Origin: Marifrigoribacter sp047730175
GTDB lineage: Bacteria; Bacteroidota; Bacteroidia; Flavobacteriales; Flavobacteriaceae
Direction of reading: 5' to 3'
Assembly (NCBI RefSeq): GCF_047730175.1
Contig: NZ_CP159833.1
Coordinates: forward strand, 992,001-1,056,000
Length of the DNA: 64,000 bases
Part shown: positions 8,424 through 16,385 of the stretch, piece by piece
How the letters are laid out: every line of letters starts with the position of its first letter
Position numbering within the stretch: the stretch's first letter is position 1
Notes under the pieces: model-generated
What the model saw: only the letters and a program-made list of their open reading frames with translations
What the model was told of the DNA's origin: nothing
Databases searched by the model: none
Program-made: the position numbers and the translations under genes

Positions 8424-9785
8424 ATGGCTAAAACTAAAACCTCCTTTTTTTGTCAAAACTGCGGAAGTCAATTTGCAAAATGGCAAGGACAATGTACTTC
8501 CTGTAAGGAATGGAACACCATTGCTGAAGAAATAATTCAGAAAGCTGAGAAAGTCTCTTGGAAGACTTCTGATTCTCCTACACAAAGAACATCAAAACCA
8601 CAAAAGATTTCAGAAATTGAAGCAACATCTGAAGCAAGACTTAACACCTTAAACAAAGAGCTAAATAGAGTTTTAGGAGGCGGTTTAGTTCCTGGCTCTT
8701 TAACTTTGTTAGGTGGTGAACCAGGTATAGGAAAAAGTACATTAATGCTTCAAATTGCTTTGCAGTTACCCTATAAAACATTGTATGTTTCAGGAGAAGA
8801 AAGTGCACAACAAATAAAAATGAGAGCGGAAAGAATTCATCCAGACTCAACAAATTGTTACATTTTAACTGAAACAAAAACACAGCATATTTTTAGGCAA
8901 ATTGAAGCCAATCAACCCGATATTGTAATAATCGATTCAATACAAACATTACATAGTGATACTATTGAAAGCAGTCCTGGAAGTATTTCCCAAATAAGAG
9001 AATCTACTACCGAACTTATCAAATTTGCAAAAGAAACTGCTACCCCAGTAATTCTTATTGGGCATATTACCAAAGATGGAAATATTGCAGGCCCAAAAGT
9101 ATTGGAACATATGGTGGATACCGTACTTCAATTTGAAGGTGACCGTAATCATGTGTATCGAATATTAAGAGCACAAAAAAATAGATTTGGCTCTACCAAT
9201 GAGCTAGGAATTTATGAAATGCAAGGCAATGGATTACGGGAAGTACATAACCCTTCTGAACTATTAATTTCTAAAAATAAAGAAGATTTAAGTGGAACTA
9301 CAATCGCAGCTACTTTAGAAGGCATGCGTCCTTTAATGATCGAAATTCAAGCTTTGGTAAGTAGTGCTGTTTATGGAACACCTCAACGAAGTACTACTGG
9401 ATTTAATGCTAAAAGGTTAAATATGTTATTGGCTGTTTTAGAGAAAAGAGCTGGATTTAAACTAGGGGCAAAAGATGTTTTTTTAAATGTTACTGGCGGA
9501 ATTACAGTCGATGATCCTGCTATTGACCTGGCTGTAGTCGCAGCCGTTCTTTCTTCGAATATTGACATTTCGATAGATAAGTCAATGTGTTTCGCTGCTG
9601 AAATTGGTCTTGCTGGAGAAGTTCGCCCTGTACCTCGGATTGATCAACGAATTATGGAAGCTGAAAAACTTGGCTTTACTTCTATAATTATCTCAAAACA
9701 TTGTAAACTTCCAAAAACGAACTATAAAATAAACATTATTGGTGTTACAAAAGTTCATGATGTGGTGCGGCATTTATTTGGATAA
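8424..9785 (+). CDS. radA: DNA repair protein RadA/Sms
   Basis: 453 residues, the usual RadA length. A four-cysteine zinc finger (Cys10, 13, 24, 27) comes first, then a RecA-like ATPase core with Walker A GGEPGIGKST (Lys104), Walker B IVIIDSIQT, the family-specific KNRFG motif (RAQKNRFGSTNE), and a Lon-protease-like C-terminal domain (GGITVDDPAIDLAV). RadA is a hexameric helicase-like ATPase that helps RecA process recombination intermediates and branch migration. It is convergent with the aldo/keto reductase, with three bases between the stops and no hairpin. Confidence 0.97.
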   Translation: MAKTKTSFFCQNCGSQFAKWQGQCTSCKEWNTIAEEIIQKAEKVSWKTSDSPTQRTSKPQKISEIEATSEARLNTLNKELNRVLGGGLVPGSLTLLGGEPGIGKSTLMLQIALQLPYKTLYVSGEESAQQIKMRAERIHPDSTNCYILTETKTQHIFRQIEANQPDIVIIDSIQTLHSDTIESSPGSISQIRESTTELIKFAKETATPVILIGHITKDGNIAGPKVLEHMVDTVLQFEGDRNHVYRILRAQKNRFGSTNELGIYEMQGNGLREVHNPSELLISKNKEDLSGTTIAATLEGMRPLMIEIQALVSSAVYGTPQRSTTGFNAKRLNMLLAVLEKRAGFKLGAKDVFLNVTGGITVDDPAIDLAVVAAVLSSNIDISIDKSMCFAAEIGLAGEVRPVPRIDQRIMEAEKLGFTSIIISKHCKLPKTNYKINIIGVTKVHDVVRHLFG

Positions 9786-9788
9786 TAA

Positions 9789-10826
9789 TTAGGGCGCCGG
9801 ATTTGGAATCTGGCTATGAATATCATTTATTTCATTTAAAATTTCTTCGGAAAGAATTACATTCATACTCCCTATATTTTCTGAAAGTTGATCCATTGTA
9901 GTTGCTCCTATAATCGTTGAAGTTACAAATGGTTGTTGTCGAACAAAAGCTAATGACATTTGTGTCAAACTAAGTCCATGTTTATTCGCCAGATCATTAT
10001 ATTTCATAGTCGCTTCAAATGAAGCTTTTCCATGATACCTAGAGTAGTTAGGAAATAATGTAACTCTTGCATTTTCTGGAGTAGCACCATGTAAATATTT
10101 TCCTGAAAGCTGTCCAAATGCTAAAGGTGAATAAGGTAAATATCCTAAATTTTCTTTGTGTAATACTTCTGTCAAAGCAATTTCATCTCTACGATTAAGT
10201 AGGCTATATGCATTTTGAACAGAGACCATTTTCATCGCTCCTTTTCTGTGTTCTTCCATATAGCGCATTAATCCAAATGGAGTCTCGTTCGATAAAGCGA
10301 TGTGTTTTATTTTTCCTTGTTTTACAAAGATTTCAAGTCTTTCTATAATCGCTGCAATATTATCTTCCCATTGTTCATTTACATTATAATTATAATCTCT
10401 TACCCCAAAAATATTTACATTCCTTTCTGGCCAATGCAACTGATAAAGATCTATATAATCTGTTTGTAGTCTTTTTAAACTATGATTTAAAGCATGTTCT
10501 AATGAAGCTGCACTAAAATCTAATTGCTCCCTAATATGTTGAAAACCTCTTGAAGGACCTGCAACTTTTGTTGCTAAAATAACCTGATCTCTATTCTTTT
10601 TTTGAGCGAACCACGTGCCTATAATTTCTTCCGTTTTACCTTGTGTTAAAGGAGAGGCTGGAACTGCATACATTTCAGCAGTATCAATAAAGTTAACTCC
10701 TTCTTCCAAAGCGTAATCTAATTGTTCATGGCCCTCTTTTTCATCATTTTGCTCTCCCCAAGTCATGGTTCCAAGGCAAATTTCACTTACATTTAAAGAG
10801 GTATTAGGTATTTTTTTATAATTCAT
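9789..10826 (-). CDS. Tas-like NADP(H)-dependent aldo/keto reductase
   Basis: 345 residues, the length of E. coli Tas (346). The TIM-barrel family signatures are present: Asp48 and Tyr53 in NFIDTAEMYA, the catalytic lysine in ILATKVAG, and the histidine in DLYQLHWPERN. The characteristic Tas-type insert with FFGVRDY-like wording (NIFGVRDYNYN) and the PNPAP ending support the subfamily. The physiological substrate of Tas-type reductases is not settled. The next gene upstream on the same strand (OmpA-like) ends 28 nt before this start, so co-transcription is possible. Confidence 0.9.
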   Translation of the reverse strand: MNYKKIPNTSLNVSEICLGTMTWGEQNDEKEGHEQLDYALEEGVNFIDTAEMYAVPASPLTQGKTEEIIGTWFAQKKNRDQVILATKVAGPSRGFQHIREQLDFSAASLEHALNHSLKRLQTDYIDLYQLHWPERNVNIFGVRDYNYNVNEQWEDNIAAIIERLEIFVKQGKIKHIALSNETPFGLMRYMEEHRKGAMKMVSVQNAYSLLNRRDEIALTEVLHKENLGYLPYSPLAFGQLSGKYLHGATPENARVTLFPNYSRYHGKASFEATMKYNDLANKHGLSLTQMSLAFVRQQPFVTSTIIGATTMDQLSENIGSMNVILSEEILNEINDIHSQIPNPAP

Positions 10827-10854
10827 TGATATTGCTTTTTAAAGCTTTGGAATA

Positions 10855-11805
10855 TTATATTTCGTTTAACAATTTACTGATTTCATCCAGTTTTGGCGTT
10901 AAAATCACTTCGATTCTTCTATTTTTTGCTCTTCCTTCAAAAGAAGCATTAGAATCTATAGGAGCAAATTCACTACGTCCAGCAGCGGTCAAATTCTCTT
11001 TAATAATTTTTTGATTTGAACTTAATATAGTTACAATTGCTGTGGCACGTTTTGTTGAAAGATCCCAATTATCTTTTAAAGGGCCATTTCCTCCATAGGC
11101 AACATTATCTGTATGACCTTCAATTAACACTGCGATTTCTGGGTTTTTTGCTAGTACTTTACCTAACTGTAAAACAGCTTCTCTTCCTCTAGGGTTCACA
11201 GACCAGCTTCCACTTTCAAACAATAATTTATTTTCCATAGAAACATATACTTTTCCATCTCGATGTTCTACAGTTAAGCCATTGCCTTCAAAATTTGTAA
11301 GTGCTGCAGAAATAGCATCTTTTAAAGATTTCATTTTAGCATCTTTTGAAGCCAAGATACTTTCTAACTCTTCCACTCTTTTTGATCGGGAAGCTAAATC
11401 TTTCTTAAGTTGCTCTAAACGCTTGCTTTCTGCTACTAATTCTTTTTCCTTTTCTTCTAATTGTTCTAACAATTTTCTGTTGAGTTCAAGGTTTTCAGTA
11501 AGAGAAGAAGAACTATTTTCTTCTAAAGCATCATAGGAAGATTTTATTCTATCATAATTATTTTTGGAAGCCTCTAAGTCCATTTTAAGGCGACTATTTT
11601 CTGAAGTTAATTTTTCTACTTCTTTTTTAAGCTGGTTTATTGAATACTCATCTTTATCTCCTCCTTTATCGTCTAATTGGGACATTAGCGATTCATTTTC
11701 AGTTTTAAGATTGTCGTATTTGCCTTTTAAATCTTCATATATTTTTGAAGAAACACAAGAAGATAATAGTATGGATGTTAGTATTCCGAAGAAAAACTTT
11801 TTCAT
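10855..11805 (-). CDS. OmpA family lipoprotein with coiled coil
   Basis: 316 residues. A lipobox LLSSC (Cys17) is followed by a long heptad-rich coiled coil (about 20-165, ending around LASRSKRVEELESILASKDA) and a C-terminal OmpA-like peptidoglycan-binding domain (about 180-305) with LIEGHTDNV, the WDLSTKRAT helix and NRRIEVILTP. It should be anchored in the outer membrane by lipid and hold the peptidoglycan, like Pal, but with a coiled-coil spacer instead of a barrel. It lies between xth and the tas-like gene on the same strand; xth stops 36 nt upstream. Confidence 0.9.
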   Translation of the reverse strand: MKKFFFGILTSILLSSCVSSKIYEDLKGKYDNLKTENESLMSQLDDKGGDKDEYSINQLKKEVEKLTSENSRLKMDLEASKNNYDRIKSSYDALEENSSSSLTENLELNRKLLEQLEEKEKELVAESKRLEQLKKDLASRSKRVEELESILASKDAKMKSLKDAISAALTNFEGNGLTVEHRDGKVYVSMENKLLFESGSWSVNPRGREAVLQLGKVLAKNPEIAVLIEGHTDNVAYGGNGPLKDNWDLSTKRATAIVTILSSNQKIIKENLTAAGRSEFAPIDSNASFEGRAKNRRIEVILTPKLDEISKLLNEI

Positions 11806-11841
11806 TATAATTTTAGATTTGGGACAATTAGAGTTTATTTT

Positions 11842-12609
11842 TTAAGATAATGAAAGCTCTACCATATGCGGGCAATGATCACTATGATGTGCTTCTGGTA
11901 ATATAACGGCGCGTTTTATGTTTTCTTGTAAAGGTTTTGAAACCATGTTATAATCTATCCTCCAACCTTTATTATTAGCTCTCGAATTTGCGCGATAACT
12001 CCACCATGTATAATTATGAGGTTCTTTATTTAAATGCCTAAATGAATCGATAAATCCACTATCCATAAATTCGCCTATCCATTTTCTTTCTATTGGTAAA
12101 AACCCTGAAGAATTTTTATTGGAAACCGGATTATGTATATCGATGGCTTCATGACAGATATTATAATCTCCACATATTACTAGGTTTGGCAACTCTTTTT
12201 TTAAATTATTTACATAGTCTTGAAAAGCGGCCATGTATTTTAATTTAAAGTCAAGGCGTGCAATGTTGGTTCCACTAGGCAAGTATAAACTCATAATAGA
12301 AACCCCTTCAAAATCGATTCTAAGATTTCTTCCTTCAAAATCCATAGACTCGATTCCTGTACCATATTCTATATGGTTGGGTTTCTTTTTTGAAAAAATA
12401 GCCACTCCACTATATCCTTTTTTTTGAGCACTATACCAATAATGGTAAGGATAACCGGCAGCTACAATTGCAGAAACATCTACCTGTTCTTCCATCGCTT
12501 TTGTTTCCTGAAGACAAATAACATCAGGATTTGCTTGTTGAAGCCAATCAATAAACCCTTTTTTCATCGCAGCACGGATGCCATTTACGTTGTATGATAT
12601 TATTTTCAT
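11842..12609 (-). CDS. xth: Exodeoxyribonuclease III
   Basis: 255 residues of the exonuclease/endonuclease/phosphatase fold. Motifs: MKIISYNVNGIRAA at the N-terminus, catalytic Glu35 in CLQETKAM, VICGDYNICHEAID, the WWSYRANSRANNKGWRIDY region and the C-terminal SDHCPHMVEL His-Asp pair. It acts as the main AP endonuclease and 3'-5' exonuclease on duplex DNA in base-excision repair. It is the first gene of a three-gene minus-strand run (xth, OmpA-like, tas-like). REP-like palindromes lie directly upstream. Confidence 0.96.
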   Translation of the reverse strand: MKIISYNVNGIRAAMKKGFIDWLQQANPDVICLQETKAMEEQVDVSAIVAAGYPYHYWYSAQKKGYSGVAIFSKKKPNHIEYGTGIESMDFEGRNLRIDFEGVSIMSLYLPSGTNIARLDFKLKYMAAFQDYVNNLKKELPNLVICGDYNICHEAIDIHNPVSNKNSSGFLPIERKWIGEFMDSGFIDSFRHLNKEPHNYTWWSYRANSRANNKGWRIDYNMVSKPLQENIKRAVILPEAHHSDHCPHMVELSLS

Positions 12610-12617
12610 TTGAATTG

Positions 12618-12631
12618 CCCGCGCAGGCGGG
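12618..12631. repeat. GC-rich REP-like palindrome
   Basis: CCCGC-GCAG-GCGGG, an unusually GC-rich hairpin 9 nt upstream of the xth start in an otherwise AT-rich gap. The form resembles small dispersed palindromes known from flavobacterial intergenic DNA. Confidence 0.5.
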
Positions 12632-12783
12632 TATCTTTTATAAAATACTTTTAAAGCATTAGGTTAATAATAACACGAAAATAAGAAATAATCAAAAAGG
12701 AGATTCATTTTGGCACGACTCAATTCAGTTAAAATTTATATAATTTTACTCGAAAATTTGCTAAATGACTATTTTATAATGAG

Positions 12784-12803
12784 ATTCCCATTTTCACGGG
12801 AAT
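12784..12803. repeat. REP-like inverted repeat
   Basis: ATTCCC and GGGAAT arms around an 8-nt loop, about 85 nt before the outer-membrane protein gene. It looks like a degraded copy of a dispersed palindrome; no T-tract follows, so it is not a typical terminator. Confidence 0.4.
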
Positions 12804-12888
12804 AGGATTGTATTTTTACTTCGTTAATTTTAAGAAAAATATTCAAAAAAAGTTCACAAAATAAACTAGCTTTTGTTAAGTTGTAGTA

Positions 12889-15800
12889 ATGATGAAATTT
12901 ACCATTTTTTTATTCATGTGTTTTATTGTCAGTTTTGGCTATGCGCAAGATATTTCATCAAATTATAAATCTAAGAATGTTGCGGTAAAGGATACTATTG
13001 TAATAGACTCAGTTAGTATACAACCTTCGCAGTTTCAAATTAAGGATAATAAAGGTACTGTAATTGATTCAACGAAGTATCGGGTAGATTTTAAAAAAGG
13101 AATTGTTATTCTTTCTGAAAAAACAAGAACGCGACATGATTCAATTACCATAAACTACCTAAGCTATCCTTCCTTTTTAACAAAAGAATACTTGGGTATA
13201 GATCCAAGTATTATTGTAGACAGTGATGGTTCTATTGATCGATTTTACTCTCTTCAGCAAGCTAACAATAAAAAAGTTTTTACTCCTTTTGAAGGGTTAA
13301 ATACGGTAGGGAGTATTACGAGAGGAGTCACCGTTGGAAATAATCAAAATGCTGTTGTAAATTCTGAACTTGATTTACAAATTACAGGAAAGTTAAGTGA
13401 TAAAGTCTCTATTAGAGCCTCCATTCAAGATGCAAATATTCCAACACAAGAAGGAGGGTATTCTCAAAGTTTAGATGAATTTGATCAGATTTTTATTGAA
13501 CTTTTCAGTGATAATTGGAATATACGAGCGGGAGATGTTGAGCTTACAAACCAAAACAGTTCGTTTGCTAATTTCACAAAAAAAGTACAAGGAATTTCAC
13601 TGAAAGGGTCTATAAATCATGACTCGGGCGCTAAAACTTCTGCGTTTGTATCTGGTGCTTTAGTGCGAGGAGTTTTTTCAAAAAGTGAGTTTTTGGGACA
13701 AGATGGAAACCAAGGTCCTTATAAATTAATTGGATCTAATGGTGAGTTATTTATTTTAATCGTTTCTGGCAGTGAACGTGTGTATGTAAATGGATTGCTT
13801 TTAGAACGAGGTGAAAATAAAGATTACGTAATTGATTATAATGCGGGTGAAATAAAATTTAATCCAACTTATCCTATCACAGCAAACATGAGAATTTCTG
13901 TTGAATATCAATTTACAGATCGAAATTACACTCGTTTTATTGGATATGGTGGAGGTAATTATACCAGTGATAAATTAGATATAGGAGTGTATGTATATTC
14001 TGAAAATGATGCTAAAAATCAACCGCTTCAACAAAATTTATCTGAAGAACAAGTAGATATATTACAAAATGCCGGAGATGACAATACTTTAATGAATGCA
14101 CCTTCCGCTATTTTAGATACCTTTTCTGAAAATAAAATATTATATAAAAAAGAGATTGTTGAAGGTGTCGAAATTTTTAGTTTCTCTAACAATCCCGAAG
14201 ATGAATTATACAATGTAAGATTTACTTTGGTTGGAAATGGCGCTGGTAATTATATGATAAGTACTGCGAATGCAATTAGTAGAATATTTGAATATATTGC
14301 CCCTATAAACGGTATTCCTCAAGGTAATTATGAACCCATTGTACGGTTAACTCCTCCTGAAAAAATACAAATTGCTGGGATTACAGGAACCTATCACCCT
14401 TCAGAAAAAACGAATGTTTCATTTGAGTTCTCTGGAAGTAAAAATGATTTGAACTTATTTTCCTCGATTGATGATCGTAATAATGATGGGTTTGCTGGAA
14501 AAATAAAGGCAAAACAAATAATTTTAAAACCTAATGACAGCACTAAACTAGATGCTTTTGTTTCCTTAGACATTATAAACAGAGATTTTAAAACTATAGA
14601 ACGTTTATATTCTATCGAATTTAATCGAGATTGGAATCTTGAAAATCCATTAGGAAATCAACGATTTTTGATTGGAGGTTTAGAATATTCAGATGCTAAA
14701 AATGGAGCTATAACGTATGAATTTCAGAATTTAGAATTTTCAGAAAATTTTAAGGGAACCCGTCATGTTTTAAACTCTAACATTAGACTTTCAAAATTTA
14801 AAATTAATACCACAGGAAGTTTTTTAGAAAGCAAGGGTGATTTAATTGATTCAAAATTTATAAGAATTAATAATAATACCTCCTATTCTTTTAAGAAAAA
14901 TTGGATTGGCGCTAAAATCAATGCTGAGGATAATCAAATTAAAACAATTGCAAATGATAGTTTAACGCCACAAAGTCAGCGATTTAATGCGTATGAAGTT
15001 TATACAGGCATTGGAGATAGCACCAAGGTTTTTGTAGAACTAGGGTATCAATATCGTGTTAATGACAGTGTTCGAAATACTTCCTTACAAAGAGTATCTA
15101 CTTCTAATACGTTCTATTTAAAATCAAAATTAATTCAGACTAAGAGTTCACAACTTTCATTTTTTGCAAATTATAGAACGCTAAAAGATGAGTTTTTAGA
15201 TGAAAATCAAAATGAATTACCTGATGAAGAGCAATTTTTAAATTCAAGATTATTATATAATCAAACTTTATTTAAAGGAGCCATTCGTTTAAATACGGTA
15301 TTACAGACCAATAATGGAGTGATTCCTCAACAAGAATTCACATACATACAAGTAGAACCAGGTGCTGGTATTTATACTTGGAATGATTATAACAATAATG
15401 AAATACAAGAATTAGATGAATTTGAAATTGCACAATTTCAGGATGAAGCTGAATATGTGCGGATTTTACTACCCAATCAATTATTTATAAAAATTCGAGA
15501 AAATAAGTTTAGTCAGATCCTTACCCTTAACCCACAACAATGGTCTTCAAAAACAGGTTTTAAGAAGCTTTTATCGCACTTTTACAACCAAACCTCCTAT
15601 GTGCTTGATCGAAAAATAAAACAGCAGAACGATAGTTTTTCTATCAATCCATTTGAAGAGGGTGGTGAAGATGAGTTGGGGTTAAATTTAAACTTTAGAA
15701 ATGCGTTATTTTTTAATAGAGGGAAGCAAAAATACACTACTAGCTATACCTATGTTTCCTCCTCTAGCAGAAATTTATTATCTGTTGGCTTATTAGAGAA

Positions 15801-16326
15801 TAAAATTAAAAATCATCAATTAAATTTTACTCATAAAATTTGGGAAACTTGGCTGGCAAATTTAAAAAGCACTATAGGTACTAATGAAAGTATTTCTGAA
15901 AATTTTGAAAATAGAAATTACAAATTAGAGGTAAATAACATTGCTCCTAAAATTTCTTATATATTAAATTCTCAAACAAAATTTGATATGTTTTATCAAT
16001 TGCTCAACAAAGAAAATACGCTTGGAGAGAAGGAACAATTAGAACAACAAAAATTAGGGGTTTCCTTTTCGTATTCAAGGGCTCAAAAGCTATCTGTTAA
16101 TGGTGAATTTAATTATATAGATAATGCTTTTACTGGCTCCGCATTTTCACCAGTAGCCTATCAAATATTAGAAGGTTTACAACCGGGTGTTAATTTTACA
16201 TGGCGCTTATTATTTCAGAAAAAAATCACTAAATATTTAGACGCTAACCTTTCTTACTTCGGAAGAAAAAGTAAAAACTCTTCTACCATTCATTCAGGTA
16301 GTATTCAATTAAAAGCATATTTCTAA
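12889..16326 (+). CDS. Large outer-membrane beta-barrel protein
   Basis: 1145 residues with a signal peptide (MMKFTIFLFMCFIVSFGYAQ). The mature N-terminal part (to ~110) looks like a small beta domain. Residues about 125-220 contain the conserved-looking stretch GSITRGVTVGNNQNAVVNSE, then SIQDANIPTQEGGYSQ and a FTKKVQGISLKG motif that recall the repeated segments of SprA-type translocon proteins. The remainder is alternating amphipathic strands and ends in an aromatic residue (QLKAYF), as outer-membrane barrels do. No sorting domain and no TonB-dependent receptor plug were seen. The function is unknown; the SprA resemblance is from memory of the motif style. A terminator follows directly. Confidence 0.75.
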   Translation: MMKFTIFLFMCFIVSFGYAQDISSNYKSKNVAVKDTIVIDSVSIQPSQFQIKDNKGTVIDSTKYRVDFKKGIVILSEKTRTRHDSITINYLSYPSFLTKEYLGIDPSIIVDSDGSIDRFYSLQQANNKKVFTPFEGLNTVGSITRGVTVGNNQNAVVNSELDLQITGKLSDKVSIRASIQDANIPTQEGGYSQSLDEFDQIFIELFSDNWNIRAGDVELTNQNSSFANFTKKVQGISLKGSINHDSGAKTSAFVSGALVRGVFSKSEFLGQDGNQGPYKLIGSNGELFILIVSGSERVYVNGLLLERGENKDYVIDYNAGEIKFNPTYPITANMRISVEYQFTDRNYTRFIGYGGGNYTSDKLDIGVYVYSENDAKNQPLQQNLSEEQVDILQNAGDDNTLMNAPSAILDTFSENKILYKKEIVEGVEIFSFSNNPEDELYNVRFTLVGNGAGNYMISTANAISRIFEYIAPINGIPQGNYEPIVRLTPPEKIQIAGITGTYHPSEKTNVSFEFSGSKNDLNLFSSIDDRNNDGFAGKIKAKQIILKPNDSTKLDAFVSLDIINRDFKTIERLYSIEFNRDWNLENPLGNQRFLIGGLEYSDAKNGAITYEFQNLEFSENFKGTRHVLNSNIRLSKFKINTTGSFLESKGDLIDSKFIRINNNTSYSFKKNWIGAKINAEDNQIKTIANDSLTPQSQRFNAYEVYTGIGDSTKVFVELGYQYRVNDSVRNTSLQRVSTSNTFYLKSKLIQTKSSQLSFFANYRTLKDEFLDENQNELPDEEQFLNSRLLYNQTLFKGAIRLNTVLQTNNGVIPQQEFTYIQVEPGAGIYTWNDYNNNEIQELDEFEIAQFQDEAEYVRILLPNQLFIKIRENKFSQILTLNPQQWSSKTGFKKLLSHFYNQTSYVLDRKIKQQNDSFSINPFEEGGEDELGLNLNFRNALFFNRGKQKYTTSYTYVSSSSRNLLSVGLLENKIKNHQLNFTHKIWETWLANLKSTIGTNESISENFENRNYKLEVNNIAPKISYILNSQTKFDMFYQLLNKENTLGEKEQLEQQKLGVSFSYSRAQKLSVNGEFNYIDNAFTGSAFSPVAYQILEGLQPGVNFTWRLLFQKKITKYLDANLSYFGRKSKNSSTIHSGSIQLKAYF

Positions 16327-16333
16327 AAAATAA

Positions 16334-16359
16334 AAAGCCCTCATTTTCATGAGGGCTTT
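16334..16359. terminator. Bidirectional terminator between the barrel gene and the GEVED protein gene
   Basis: Stem AAAGCCCTCAT / ATGAGGGCTTT with a TTTC loop, placed between two convergent genes. Confidence 0.9.
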
Positions 16360-16385
16360 AAAATATTTATAATTCTAGTCTAAAC

